64,000 bases of DNA from Rhinatrema bivittatum (taxonomy: Eukaryota > Chordata > Amphibia > Gymnophiona > Rhinatrematidae): assembly GCF_901001135.1 (NCBI RefSeq), contig NC_042622.1:17581222-17645221 (forward strand), written 5' to 3'. This document shows, piece by piece, positions 1 to 10,433 of the stretch (positions are counted from its first letter, which is position 1; each line of letters begins with the position of its first letter). The notes under the pieces are model-generated. The model was not told the DNA's origin and made no database searches. It saw nothing but the letters and a program-made list of their open reading frames with translations. The position numbers and the translations under genes are program-made.

Positions 1-63
1 TAGGTTTCCTAGCAAGGCAGTACTGTGGATGAGATAGACTGAGAGTTAGATTACTCAATAGAT

Positions 64-599
64 TGTTGCTGTAGTTATGCGATTCCACCAGGTTGAAGAA
101 GATGGTACAGACACCAAGGCAGGGAGAGCAGGACCTCGAGGAGTGAGTACCTGATCCTTGTAAGGCACCTGAAATAAAGCAGAGGGCCCCCGAGGAGCAG
201 GTACCCAGGTTAGTTAGTACCCTGAAGGGCAGAGAGAGAGAGAGCTTCCAGCGGCAGCATGGAAGCGGCAGAGTAGCTTAGACCGGCCGAAACCAACCCT
301 TTGCTATCTCAACGAGCTAGCAAAATAGTACAGGCTATATACCCGGATGGCGTGACATCAGTAGAGGGGAACGCCTCCGAGGTTCGCGCTAATGCTGAAA
401 TAAAGACGTGGGTTGCGTGCGCGCGTGCACCCTAGTAGGCCCTTGGGAGGAGCGTGGCGGGAGGCAGCACCATAGCCATTCCAGGGACGCCGGAGAGGTC
501 GGCTTGTAGACGCGGCGGCAGTCATTTTCCCAAGGGAAGCGGGAGGAGCCGTGAACAAGGTGAGGGCGAAGCTGTCTAGCACCGACAGACGCAACAACA
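64..599 (-). mobile_element. Gypsy-like LTR, minus strand
   Basis: A GC-rich block that reads TGTTGTTGCG at its minus-strand start and GCAACA at its end, the TG...CA ends of an LTR. A TATA-like run (ggctatataccc, near 332-345) lies mid-block in minus orientation, and a polypurine GA run lies near 229-244. No polypurine tract precedes it and no primer-binding site follows, so it looks like a solo LTR. The flanking pentamers (tagat and ggatt) do not match, so the boundaries are tentative. Confidence 0.5.
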
Positions 600-639
600 G
601 GATTTAGGTATAGAGCTAGGTAAGAACCTTAGAATGAAA

Positions 640-1574
640 ATGCACATCAGTAAATATTCAAGACAGGTTATTCCAAGTTGTGTATTCTACATCGGTTGAA
701 ATCATTAACGTTTGAGGACTTCCATACTATATTGTAAATGCTATTCTTCTCAAACCTAGACTACTGTAACTCCTTACTGCTAAGTCTTCCACCATATTAC
801 TTAAAATCACTAAAACCATTTCAAAATGCTGCAGAAAGACTCTTATTAGGATCTAGGAAATATCACATTACACCCTCACTGATGTCACTGCATTGGTTAC
901 CAGTATAAGCCAGAATCTACTATAAAGTATTAGGGATGATATTCAACATAATTCATTCCAATAACACCGGCCTGTTAGGAGTGACACTACAACCATACAA
1001 TCCACAGTGAACACTAAGATCTCAAAATAAAGGACTATTAACTATTCCCACAATATGGAGCACACATCTGACGCAAATAAGAGATTGTGTGTTTTCCGTA
1101 GCAAGTCCAAAACTCTGGAATTATCTGCCTGAGATGCTACGTATTTTACCAGATAGAAAGAGATTTAAATGTGAGTTAAAAACATGGCTATTCAAAACGC
1201 ATATAAACTAACTTAAAAACATCAGAATATACAGAACAACAAGACAAGAAGGACAAAATATAATAATCAAATCATGAAGAATAAACCAAATGAGAGAATG
1301 TAAGATTCTCAAAACAACCCTCTGACAAAGATGTGAAAACTATCATTTCATTTTAATTTTTCCCTACTCATTGCCTTAAGTACTAGATGAATTATTAATA
1401 CATACTAGATAATCTCACTTGATAGATATTAATGCCTATCCATGAATACCACTTCTGTAACCAATCATTGTTTATTTGTTGAGTTATAACTATGAATGTC
1501 ACTTTGTAAACCGTTGTGATCTATACATGGAATGTCTATACATGGAATGTCTAAATAAATAAATAAATAAAGAT
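640..1574 (+). pseudogene. L2-clade LINE 3' end, decayed
   Basis: Translation gives scattered L2 reverse-transcriptase C-terminal matches (FSNLDYCNSLLL, LHWLPV and a late LWN-type block) broken by stops. The 3' end has the L2 signature seen six more times in this window: a 'gtaaaccgttgtgat' block followed by a short AAATAAATAAATAA tail. It is 5' truncated, and only the C-terminal RT region and 3' UTR remain. It is related to, but more decayed than, the L2 at 10933-13445. Confidence 0.75.
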
Positions 1575-1578
1575 CTTA

Positions 1579-1769
1579 AAAACATAAGATATGCCATACT
1601 GGGTCATACCAAAAGTCCATCAAGCCCAGTATCCTGTTTCCAACAGTGGCGAATCCAAGTCACAAGTACCTGGCAAGTACCCAAACATTAGATAAATCAC
1701 AAGCTACTTTTGCTTATTAATTACTGTAATAGCAATTTATGGATTTTTCCTCTAGGAACGTATCCAAAC
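1579..1769 (-). mobile_element. CR1-B 3' end, left piece of a split copy
   Basis: Minus-strand 3' UTR of the CR1-B family, recognised from the block that reads on + as 'catactgggtcataccaaa' followed by 'cccagtatcctgtttccaa'. Its remaining sequence resumes at 4499 after a solo LTR. It has no coding capacity. Confidence 0.8.
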
Positions 1770-1891
1770 TGTTGCGCATCCCGGCTGCGTGGGTACCGCG
1801 ACCGGGCCTGCTCACCTCCCGCTGCCCTCCACTAGCTCCGGTCTTGCCACTGCTGCCAGCTCCCGGCGTCCCTGACACTCACCGCAGCCCT

Positions 1892-3497
1892 AGAAACATA
1901 GAAATGACGGCAGAAGAAGACCAAACGGCCCATCCAGTCTGCCCAGCAAGCTACGCACTTTATCCATTTTTATGTTTGTTTGTTTGGTTTTTTTTGTTGT
2001 TTTTTTTTTTTTTGGAGATGGCAGCCCTCCATCCTTCCGCTCCGTGAAGGTGGAACACCAACCACTGGCATCCCGCTCCGTGAATGCCTATGTGACTACT
2101 GCCGCTCCGTGCAGTGTTTTGCTGCCTCCTCTTTATTCACGCCCTCTAGACTTGATCGATCCACAGTGTTTATCCCACGCCCCTTTGAAGTCCTTCACAG
2201 TTTTAGACTTCACCACTTCCTCCGGAAGGGCATTCTAGGCATCCACCTGACATTGGTTCTTAGTCTTCCTCCCTGGAGCCTCAGCTCGTGACCTCTGGTT
2301 CTGCTGATTTTTTTCTGATGGAAAAGGTTTGTCGTTGTCTTTGGATCATTAAAGTTTTTCAAGTATCTGAAAGTCTGAATCATATCACCCCTGCTCCTCC
2401 TTTCCTCCAGGGAGTACATATTTAGATTCTTCAATCTCTCCTCGTATGTCATCCGATGAAGACCCTCCATCTTCCTGGTCGCCCTTCTCTGTACCGCTTC
2501 CATCTTGTCTTTGTCTCTTTGTAGATACGGTCTCCAGAACTGAACACAGTACTCCAGGTGAGGCCTCACCAAGGACCTGTACAAGGGGATAATCACTTCC
2601 CTTTTCTTACTCGATATTCCTCTCTCTATGCAGCCCAGCATTCTTCTGGCTTTTGCTATCGCCTTGTCGCATTGTTTCGCAGACTTCATATCATTAGACA
2701 CTATCACCCCAAGGTCTCTCTCCTGCTCCATGCACATCAGCCTTTCTCCCCCCATCGAATACAGTTCATTCAGATTTCCACTCCCCATATGCATGACTTT
2801 GCACTTCTTGGCATTGAATCTCAGCTGCCATATCTTCGACCACTCTTCCAGTTTCCTTAAATCCCGTCTCATTCTCTCCACTCCTTCTGGCATGTCCACT
2901 CTGTTGCAGATCTTAGTGTCATCCGCAAAAAGACAAACCTTACCTTCTATCCCATCCGCAATGTCGCTCACAAAGATATTGAACAGGACTGGTCCCAACA
3001 CCGATCCTTGAGGTACACCACTTAAAATCGCTCTCTCTTCAGAGAAAGTTCCATTTATCATCACACATTGTCTTCTGTCCGTCAGCCAGTTTGCAATCCA
3101 GGTCACCACCTCGGCACTCACTCCTAAGCTTCTCGTTTTATTCACCAGTCTCCTGTGCGGAACCGTATCAAAAGCTTTGCTGAAATCCAAGTAGATGACA
3201 TCGAGTGCTCTTCCTTGATCCAATTCCTTGGTTACCCAGTCAAAAAAGTCAATCAGATTTGTCTGACAGGATCTTCCCCTGGTGAATCCATGCTGCCTCT
3301 GGTCCATCAATTCTCTGGACTGTATATAGTTCACTATTCTCTCTTTCAACAGTGACTCCATTACTTTTCCCACCACCGAAGTGAGGCTAACCGGTCTGTA
3401 GTTACCAGCCTCCTCTCTGTTCCCACTCTTGTGAACCGGGACCACCATTGCGGGACCACCACCGCTCTTCTCCAATCTCCTCTCAGGCTTCCTCCAC
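1892..3497 (-). mobile_element. CR1-A LINE, 5' truncated
   Basis: Minus-strand non-LTR retrotransposon. The 3' end lies at 1892 and reads in sense as the 'gggcagactggatgggcc' block followed by TATGTTTC. It is bounded by near-identical 11-mers, accgcagccct (1881-1891) and accgcaggcct (3498-3508), which look like a target-site duplication with one mismatch. The coding part is the RT domain only; endonuclease and ORF1 are missing. Confidence 0.85.
2210..3480 (-). pseudogene. CR1-A ORF2 fragment, reverse transcriptase
   Basis: Encodes the RT of a CR1-clade LINE ORF2. Blocks in order are PVHKSGNREEAGNYRPVSLT (finger/palm start), IYLDFSKAFDTVPHRRL (motif A), SGVPQGSVLGPVLFNIF (motif B), CLFADDTKICN (catalytic FADD, motif C) and a long thumb region ending GHELRLQGGRLRTN. 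It is open for about 420 codons, but the copy starts inside the RT. Near 2240 about 26 bases present in the 47631 copy are missing, so the reading frame shifts and the usual C-terminus (VDAWNALPEEVV) is lost. It cannot encode a working ORF2. The first 10-15 residues upstream of about 3450 are probably LTR sequence. Confidence 0.85.
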
Positions 3498-3642
3498 ACC
3501 GCAGGCCTCATAGCGGGAGTTCCCGTCGGGGCTCCGCGTCTTCGGCCGCCTTGGCCCCACCCCTAGGCACGTGGGCGTGGCCAACGTCCTCAGATTTAAA
3601 GGGCTGATTCGGATGCAGAATGATGATATCACATAGCAGCCC

Positions 3643-3650
3643 TATAAATA
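3643..3650 (+). promoter_or_regulatory. TATA box of the solo LTR
   Basis: TATAAATA inside the U3/R part of the solo LTR, followed about 20 bases later by GC-rich sequence. It fits the core promoter of a gypsy LTR. Activity is inferred from position only. Confidence 0.45.
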
Positions 3651-3826
3651 GCGAGGCCCTGTCCCCAGGACCTTGCCTTGGGAATCGGGTCGACACCGTG
3701 GTGTACTAGTTTGCCTAATTCTCTGCTCCAGTATCTCCTTGTTCCAGCGTCTCCGTGTGTTCCTTCCTGTGTCTTTACTCAAGTAGTACCTTCTCGGACT
3801 GATCTCTGGTACTGACCTCGGCCTGA

Positions 3827-3965
3827 GTGACTACTCTCTTTGTCTGCCTCCTGGAACTGACCACTGCCTGCCTGACTACTCTCTTTGTCTGCTGCCTGGA
3901 ACTGACCACTGCCTGCCTGACTACTCTCTTCGTCTGCTGCCTAGAACTGACCCTCGCTTGCTTTG
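3827..3965 (+). repeat. 45-bp tandem repeat in LTR, three units
   Basis: Three adjacent units of about 45 bp, each containing 'gactactctctttgtctg' or a close variant and then 'ctggaactgaccactgcctg'. The third unit has diverged. It lies in the 3' half of the solo LTR. Confidence 0.8.
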
Positions 3966-4498
3966 ACTACACTTGGACTGACATTGGTATTGACCCGTGC
4001 TTTGGCTGACCACTTCTGGATGGATACTCTGGCTGTGACCCATGCGCTTCACTCTCTTCTGGCCTACTCTCTTCTGGCCTACCGTGACTACCAGACCGAC
4101 CTGCTTGGATTCCAACCATGGCCTTCACCTGACTAGGCCTGCAGGCACTGCCTGCCTCACCCAGAGAACCTTCTTGAACTGTTACCTCCCTGAGGTCTCC
4201 GGAGTTTCCAGTTCGGGCCTGGTCCATCCTCGCTGCATCAGCCACGCACCCTTGCTCGTGGTGGGCACACCCCTCCGCTACTTCTCCGGGAGACCATCCG
4301 AGGCCCACCTAAGACCAGGCAGTCTGGGTACCCAAGGGCTCAACCTGTGGAAACCCCGGACTGCTATTGGCGAAGCTTCAGCTAGCCTTTGTCTCCTCGT
4401 GTGCTCTGCCTCCTGGTGGCAGGTGCTCTCTGGGTCCGACCAGAGGGCCTTACCAATCCTGCACCAGGCCAAGGGACCACCTCCAGTGCAACACAAAC

Positions 4499-4618
4499 CT
4501 TTTTTAAACCCAGTTACACTAAATTCTGTAACCACATCCTCTGGCAATGAATTCCAGAGTTTAACTATGCACTGAGTGAAAAAGAATTTTCTTTGATTTA
4601 AGAACATAAGAAATTGCC
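4499..4618 (-). mobile_element. CR1-B, right piece of split copy
   Basis: Continues the CR1-B interrupted by the LTR at 1770-4493. The minus strand encodes the end of the CR1-B RT (KLWNSLPEDVV and SVTGFKKGL). The last 20 bases (aagaacataagaaattgcca) repeat a CR1-B 3' terminus, so a second tiny CR1-B end may abut here. Confidence 0.7.
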
Positions 4619-4768
4619 ATGGTCTCTCTCACTGCAAAGGAGGGTTCTTTCCCTTCTCGCAATTGGAGTGCCAATCTTGACCTTTCAGACGCAGAAACAG
4701 CCACCTCGTCATGGCACAACATTACGAACAAGGTGGCAGAAAAACTTTGCCCTCAAAAAACCAAAGAG
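4619..4768 (+). pseudogene. L2 LINE, 5' piece interrupted by L1
   Basis: Fifty in-frame codons of an L2-clade ORF2 linker between endonuclease and RT, including WHNITNKVAEKL. The reading frame continues exactly at 10933 after the L1 and one copy of its target-site duplication are removed. The first codons may derive from the adjoining CR1-B end. The L2 is 5' truncated here. Confidence 0.8.
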
Positions 4769-4772
4769 GGAG

Positions 4773-4782
4773 ATCACGTGAT
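4773..4782 (+). promoter_or_regulatory. Palindromic E-box at the L1 5' end
   Basis: ATCACGTGAT, a 10-bp palindrome containing the CACGTG E-box, starts 4 bases after the L1 5' boundary. LINEs carry internal promoters at their 5' ends, so this is a candidate promoter element. Binding is not shown. Confidence 0.4.
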
Positions 4783-4938
4783 GTGGTGAGCCGGGAAGAG
4801 GTCTTTTCTCGAGCTCCGGGTGTCCGCTCCCCTAATCGCCTCTCATCTGCTTACAACCCGCGATTAAAACTCACCAAATTCCTGGTGGGGCAAGAGCATA
4901 TGTCCATCGTTCGGTATATGCAGAAATCGCCCTCGGCT

Positions 4939-5760
4939 ATGGCTGCAAGGAGCACTAAAAAAGATAAAGAAAAACTGCGAGGTGCCGACCCCAAAATGGC
5001 GGCGGAGGCCGGATCGATGGAGGAGGGCACCCACCCCGGTATAACCCTGGCTGATATCAAAGAGACAGTTAAAGCAGCGCTTGATGAAAAATTCGGAGAG
5101 AAGATAGCAGGGATCGAGGAGCGTCTAACTGAGGTGTGTTCCGCTCTCACTGAACTTACCCCCCGTATAGAACTTGTGGAAAGCCGCGTGTCGACATTAG
5201 AAGATGACTGCTCAGCGATCCCTACGACTTTATCGGCGCAGACAGCTAAAATCCAGGCACTCGAACAAAAACTGGATGACCTGGAAAACCGAGACCGCAG
5301 GGCTAACTTGCGTTTCCTGGGTTTTCCAGAGAGCGTAGCAGATAGTGACCTGTGTCCCCTCCTTGAAAAATGGCTGCAGGAGGAACTCGGGCTGACAGCG
5401 CTGCAGGGTAGTTTGGTGGTTGAACGGGCCCACCGGCTAGGCCCACAGAAAGATGCTGCAACGCGACCCCGTATAGTGATCGCTAAAGTATTAAACTACC
5501 GCCATAAGCAAGACATCTGGCAGGCCTACCGCGTGAAGAAAGAGGTAGCGTACAACGGGGCAAAAATTAGAGTCTTCCAGGATTACTCCCTGCGGGTCTC
5601 TGAATTGAGAAAAGCGTTTTCCCCGATTTGCACGGAGCTTTACAATCGGCAGGTACGCTTTTCCCTTCTTTATCCAGCGAAGTTAAAAATATGGGGTGCT
5701 GACAAAATTCACCTCTTTGATACTCCCGATGCGGCGAAAAAATACCTCCAGTCGCCATAG
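4939..5760 (+). CDS. L1 ORF1 protein (RNA-binding chaperone)
   Basis: About 273 residues. ORF1p of L1 elements forms coiled-coil trimers that coat the element RNA in cytoplasmic particles. Seen here: a basic Lys-rich N-terminus (STKKDKEKLRG), a heptad-rich coiled coil at about residues 35-118, an RRM starting at the RRANLRFLGFPE block near residue 119, and a basic C-terminal domain including RVFQDYSLRVSELRKAF and RQVRFSLLYPAKLKIW. The frame is open back to 4711, but that start lies in the host L2. ATGs at 4900, 4918 and 4939 are possible; I chose 4939 because it directly precedes the basic tail and gives the usual ORF1p length. There is no zinc knuckle, so it differs from Tx1-type ORF1. ORF2 follows 872 bp downstream. 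Confidence 0.9.
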   Translation: MAARSTKKDKEKLRGADPKMAAEAGSMEEGTHPGITLADIKETVKAALDEKFGEKIAGIEERLTEVCSALTELTPRIELVESRVSTLEDDCSAIPTTLSAQTAKIQALEQKLDDLENRDRRANLRFLGFPESVADSDLCPLLEKWLQEELGLTALQGSLVVERAHRLGPQKDAATRPRIVIAKVLNYRHKQDIWQAYRVKKEVAYNGAKIRVFQDYSLRVSELRKAFSPICTELYNRQVRFSLLYPAKLKIWGADKIHLFDTPDAAKKYLQSP

Positions 5761-6425
5761 CCACGTGCGGGACGGCTCAGAAGTTTGGATGTCTCCCAGA
5801 TAGAGACAACACTCCCCAAGTTTCCTGGACCCTTTGGTGGGAAGCCAGCCCTCTTGGGAAGGAGAACACAGACCGGTTCAGCCTGGGCAGCACTTTGGCA
5901 TATTCGGATCTGTCTTTCACAAGGGACTATGATCTTGTACTTCCTGTTCGACATCACCAGCGAGTAGCCGGCCGATTACTTTAGACTATCTGCCTGATTG
6001 GGAGCATATTTTATTTTACAGGCACTCAATCGCCAGGATTTGGAGGGCTACGTGAAGGCTATGCCCCTGACAGACAGCCGCTGTATCTCAGTTCTAGTTG
6101 CTATGCCCAGGGTGTCCTGAGTTGCGGTTGCAGTATAGCAGCTACCTATCCCACAGTACAAACCGAAATATTTGTTTAACTGTGTTTTCTCTTCTATCTC
6201 CTCCTTTCTCAATATATGATACTACGCCACCAGTCTTTTTTATGCTTCTGGGGTCTCATTTTGAATGGGCTTGGTTATCGGTTAGCACCAAATCATGGGG
6301 AGTACTGTTACATTTGTTATGTTCAGGACAATTATGATTTCATTGTAATGGGAGTGTGACACACGTACACATGTACCTCGTGATCTTCCTACCACTGTAC
6401 CAGTGGTTTTGGTAGTAGTTGATTG

Positions 6426-6476
6426 TGGGTGGGATGGGGGGCTGGGTGGGGAATAGGGGAAGGGGAGGGGAGGGGA
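6426..6476 (+). other. G-rich tract in L1 inter-ORF spacer
   Basis: Repeated runs of 3-6 G on the + (sense) strand, including gggatggggggctggg and aggggaggggaggggacc. The spacing satisfies the standard G-quadruplex pattern. It lies about 160 bases upstream of the ORF2 start. Confidence 0.7.
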
Positions 6477-6632
6477 CCTGCCGGGGATGCAGACAATTCT
6501 TCTATCTCTTTCAAGGCGCTGGGACTTTCTTTAAGCCGGGAAGTGGGGAGGCTAGGCTGGGGGCCTTCCTGCTTTTAATTTGGCTATGCTATCAGGGACC
6601 TTGGTCCCAGAGGTTTTGGGCAATCCTGGACA

Positions 6633-9600
6633 ATGGATAAAATAGTTACATGGAACGTGAATGGTCTAGGTTCCCCTATTAAACGTAAGAAAATCCTTAA
6701 CCATTTAAAGCAACTGCAGATAGATATAGCTTGCCTCCAGGAAACGCACCTATCAACCCACGAAAGTGCAAAACTACGCAGAGACTGGGTGGGCACATGT
6801 ATTTCATCAGCAGCATTGGGGAAGAAGGGAGGAGTTGCGGTGTTAATCCGTAAAAATCTCAACTTTCACATCACCAACCACATCCTTGACTCAGAAGGCC
6901 GTTATGTTTTGATCACCGGTCTTTGGAATGACACGACAGTTACAATTTGCAATGTATATGCTCCTAACGAGTATCAACACAGCTTTTTTGAAAATTTGGG
7001 AAATCTGTTACTGACTCATATGCAAGGCACTTTGTTATTAATGGGAGACTTCAATTGTGTGCATGATGCCAGCATGGACCGTAGCCCCCCTGTGTTAAAA
7101 ACCCCATCCAAAAAACTGAAAGGCATTGCATACCTTTGCTCTCAGCTGAGTCTTGTGGATATTTGGAGGGTGCTGCACCCCACCGAGAAAGATTACACAC
7201 ATATCTCCAGGGCACACGCCTCACTCTCACGTATAGACTACATTCTGGTCTCCCGCAGTTGTTTCGCCCGCATAGAGACTGCTTCCATCAGCACACAGGT
7301 CATCTCTGACCATTCTCCAGTAATCTTGCAGATCCATACGGCCTGCGGTTCAGACGGGCCACGTATGTGGCGGTTTCCAGCTCATCTCAAACAGAATACC
7401 CAATTTCAAACCTTCTTGCAAGATAAATGGAATGACTTTCTTCAGCATAATCAACAACATGCGGATAACCCCCAATTATTGTGGGAGACCTCCAAAGCTG
7501 TTCTCCGCGGAGAAATAATATCATACACCCACTCCCTTCGCAAACGCTTAAACTCTGACATATTATCACTGGAACAGCAGCTCCGTCTTCATAAACTCAC
7601 CATGATTTCCACGCCAGGTCACCCGAAGAAGGCCTACTATCAGATATTGAGCCAATTAAATACCCTGTTACACTCTAGGGCCCAACAACAATTGGATAGA
7701 GGGGAACAAAATCTATTCCGATTCGGTAATAAGGCGGGACGGCTATTGGCTAACTTGGTGCAGACTGAGCGCCCGAAAACCTTCATCTCTCACATGAAAG
7801 ATGCCAGAGGACATTTGGTTACGAAAAAAGATGACGTTTGTGAAGTGTTCAGAGAATTCTATACCCAATTATACACAGCTGAGCAAAATGAAAGTCGTTC
7901 GGCGGAAGCGGAGTTTTTTCAGGATCTTGATACTCCCCATCTCTCCTCCTCACATTTAGAATTTTTAAATCGTCCCATTCAACCTATAGAAGTCTCCAAT
8001 GCTATCGCCGTGGTACAATCAGGGAAGTCTCCTGGCCCGGACGGCTTCTCATATGACTTTTATAAAATACTGAGGCAGCAGCTGACGGATACATTGACTT
8101 CCTTTTACACTGACGGCCTTCATAAGTATTTGTTTCCCTCTGATTTTAATCTCGCTCACATTACCATCTTACCCAAACCAGGTAAAGATCCCCAACTGCC
8201 GGGTTCATACCGCCCGATCTCTTTACTGAACTGTGATCTTAAAATCCTAGCAAAGGTACTAGCGGAACGTCTCAACATGATTCTACCTCAGCTGATCTCC
8301 CATCATCAAGTGGGCTTTGTCAAGGGACGCAAGAGTAATGCTAATATGCTTAAACTGATTACAGCTATGAAGATCTGCCGGACCACGAGAACACCAGCGT
8401 TAGCAATTGGATTCGACTCCGAAAAAGCTTTTGATCGAGTCTCCTGGAAGTATATGTTTTTTGCTTTGCGATCATTGGGCTTTGACGGCGCGTTTTTACA
8501 GTATATCCAGCTCTTGTATAGATCACCAATTTCTAGAATAGTGGCTAATGGTCTGGTATCCCTAAATGTGCCTATTTGTAGAGGGGTACGGCAAGGCTGT
8601 CCTCTATCACCCCTCTTATATATCATAGCCATCGATCCACTGCTCCGGAGGATAGCGGCCAACCCTAAGGTCACAGGGTTTGGGGACCCCGAGCACCCAT
8701 TCAAGGTTGCGGCCTTCGCGGATGATATCTTGATTTTCATTCTGAATCCTGAGGCATCTCTACCGGAAGTCCTGCGCTTACAGGAACTTTTTGGCTCTTT
8801 TGCCGGTTTAAAAATTAACCATGAAAAACCGGAGGCCGTTGACGTAATAGGCACGGTTCGTTCTACCTGGCCAGGCCCTTTCCCCTTAAGATGGGTCACC
8901 CATGCACTCAAGTATCTGGGGATTCGGGTTCCCACTAACATTGATGATTTATACAAAGCTAATATACAACCCCTACTTACATACACTTCCACGACGCTTG
9001 CCCGCTGGTGTCCCCTGCCGTTGTCACTGAAAGGCAGGATACAGCTTTTTAAAATGATAATCCTACCTAAATGGCTATACATCCTTCAAATGGTACCTCT
9101 CTGGATCACCAAGTTGGACCTGAATTGCCTCACCAAAGCTATCCGCATCTTTCTATGGAGAGCGAAGAAACCCCGTATTTCAATGGCCGTTCTGTACAGA
9201 CCAGAAAGAGATAGGGGGTTGGGTTGCCCGAACCTTTTATGGTATAACATGGCCTGTAATTTACGCTTAGTTAGGGACATGCTTTTCTCCACATCAACCT
9301 ATGTTCCCATCCACCTGCTTACTGCCTGGTATAACATCTCAGGACTTAATTCCCACTTACAGCTAGATCCCAATCGCCTACCACGGGATCTCAAATCCAG
9401 CCTTTTGATGCACACTTGTCGTAGAGCGTGGAGCCATCTCCTTCGTCTTTTTGAGTCATCTTCTCGTATGACGCCTTTTTTAACCATAGCTCACAACCCA
9501 GATTTTAAGCCAGGGGCTCAAGCCTCCCTTTTTCACACTTGGCATCGGCAAGGGTTGCGCTATATTTACCAACTTTTTGATGACACTACCTCCCAACTCA

Positions 9601-10433
9601 GTTCTTTTTCCACCTTGCAAAGCCGATTTGGATTATCTACTGAAAACTACTTTGCCTTTCTACAAATCCAACATTATATCCATAGTCGACGGGACTGTTT
9701 CACGCTTCACCCTTCTTTCTTTAAGCTTCGGGAGCTCTTTCCAGAAAGCCCTGTGCAGAAACTGAACATCACATGGTACTATACGGCCCTCTCCAAGCTA
9801 GGCACCACGGAACCCATCCGACAGCTCTATAGCAAATGGTCCCAATGGTCATCTTTTAATTTACCATTTGCTGATTTTCAACAACTCTTTACGCTGACCA
9901 GGACTATAAGCGACAATGTTCTACTACAAGAAACACACTATAAATTCCTCTGGCGGTTTTTTATCTCTCCCACCAAGGCTAATAAGCTACACATAGCGTC
10001 TACAGCTCTCTGTCCTAAGTGTCAAACGCAGGATGGCACCTATGTTCACAGCTTTTGGGACTGTTTATGCATACGTGCCTTTTGGACAGACTTGGCCCAC
10101 CTCTGTTCTTTGATATTAGGCCATGATCTACCAGTGGACCCTAATTTATGGCTTTTTGGTTCTCCAGCCTCGTTGAACTGGGACCCTTCGTTAACATCCA
10201 TTTACTATTTACACAGGGCGGGACTGATTGGTAAGAAACAGATCCTTTTACACTGGCTCTCCGACACACCACCTTCGGTGGACTCATGGTTTTCTCGGCT
10301 GATCTCTTTGAGCAGTCTTGAAGTGGCTGCGGCTCGGAATACCTCTTTTAAGAAGCTCAAGCTCATAACAGACATTTGGGAACCCTTGTTCACCTACTTA
10401 AAGCCTACAGTTCACTCTGCCCCGGACCCCTAG
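6633..10433 (+). CDS. L1 ORF2 protein (endonuclease and reverse transcriptase)
   Basis: An uninterrupted 1266-residue ORF, the normal length for L1 ORF2p, which nicks target DNA and primes reverse transcription from the nick. APE-type endonuclease at the N-terminus (about 1-235): WNVNGL at residue 6, QETHL, CNVYAPN, MGDFNCV, SRIDYILVS and ISDHSPV, so the Asn, Glu, Asp and His catalytic blocks are present. Reverse transcriptase (about 460-760): SGKSPGPDGFSYDF, PGSYRPISLLNCD, IGFDSEKAFDRVSW, RGVRQGCPLSPLLY and AFADDILIF with FADD near residue 695. The C-terminal Cys-His motif is C1127-x2-C1130-x8-H1139-x4-C1144. The start at 6633 is the first ATG, and the endonuclease begins at once. No decay is visible. 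The element is placed in the L1 clade from domain order and poly(A) tail. Confidence 0.95.
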   Translation: MDKIVTWNVNGLGSPIKRKKILNHLKQLQIDIACLQETHLSTHESAKLRRDWVGTCISSAALGKKGGVAVLIRKNLNFHITNHILDSEGRYVLITGLWNDTTVTICNVYAPNEYQHSFFENLGNLLLTHMQGTLLLMGDFNCVHDASMDRSPPVLKTPSKKLKGIAYLCSQLSLVDIWRVLHPTEKDYTHISRAHASLSRIDYILVSRSCFARIETASISTQVISDHSPVILQIHTACGSDGPRMWRFPAHLKQNTQFQTFLQDKWNDFLQHNQQHADNPQLLWETSKAVLRGEIISYTHSLRKRLNSDILSLEQQLRLHKLTMISTPGHPKKAYYQILSQLNTLLHSRAQQQLDRGEQNLFRFGNKAGRLLANLVQTERPKTFISHMKDARGHLVTKKDDVCEVFREFYTQLYTAEQNESRSAEAEFFQDLDTPHLSSSHLEFLNRPIQPIEVSNAIAVVQSGKSPGPDGFSYDFYKILRQQLTDTLTSFYTDGLHKYLFPSDFNLAHITILPKPGKDPQLPGSYRPISLLNCDLKILAKVLAERLNMILPQLISHHQVGFVKGRKSNANMLKLITAMKICRTTRTPALAIGFDSEKAFDRVSWKYMFFALRSLGFDGAFLQYIQLLYRSPISRIVANGLVSLNVPICRGVRQGCPLSPLLYIIAIDPLLRRIAANPKVTGFGDPEHPFKVAAFADDILIFILNPEASLPEVLRLQELFGSFAGLKINHEKPEAVDVIGTVRSTWPGPFPLRWVTHALKYLGIRVPTNIDDLYKANIQPLLTYTSTTLARWCPLPLSLKGRIQLFKMIILPKWLYILQMVPLWITKLDLNCLTKAIRIFLWRAKKPRISMAVLYRPERDRGLGCPNLLWYNMACNLRLVRDMLFSTSTYVPIHLLTAWYNISGLNSHLQLDPNRLPRDLKSSLLMHTCRRAWSHLLRLFESSSRMTPFLTIAHNPDFKPGAQASLFHTWHRQGLRYIYQLFDDTTSQLSSFSTLQSRFGLSTENYFAFLQIQHYIHSRRDCFTLHPSFFKLRELFPESPVQKLNITWYYTALSKLGTTEPIRQLYSKWSQWSSFNLPFADFQQLFTLTRTISDNVLLQETHYKFLWRFFISPTKANKLHIASTALCPKCQTQDGTYVHSFWDCLCIRAFWTDLAHLCSLILGHDLPVDPNLWLFGSPASLNWDPSLTSIYYLHRAGLIGKKQILLHWLSDTPPSVDSWFSRLISLSSLEVAAARNTSFKKLKLITDIWEPLFTYLKPTVHSAPDP

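Larger units (their letters stand above)
1770..4493 (+). mobile_element. Solo gypsy-type LTR, itself split by CR1-A
   Basis: The LTR starts TGTTGCGCATCC at 1770 and ends GTGCAACA at 4493, giving a perfect 6-bp terminal inverted repeat TGTTGC/GCAACA. A 5-bp target-site duplication CAAAC flanks it at 1765-1769 and 4494-4498. Both flanks are CR1-B sequence, so the insertion interrupted that element. The LTR proper is 1770-1891 plus 3498-4493, about 1.1 kb; the interval between is a later CR1-A insertion. A TATA box lies at 3643 and a three-unit tandem repeat at 3827-3965. No internal region remains, so it is a recombined solo LTR. Confidence 0.85.

Noticed and set aside
1739..2291. Three overlapping + strand frames of about 100 codons
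   Set aside because: They run across the LTR/CR1-A junction and antisense to CR1-A; poly-T gives Phe runs. No real gene.
8306..9082. 258-codon open frame on the minus strand
   Set aside because: It lies wholly antisense to the L1 ORF2 RT, has no motif of its own, and is a shadow of conserved codons.
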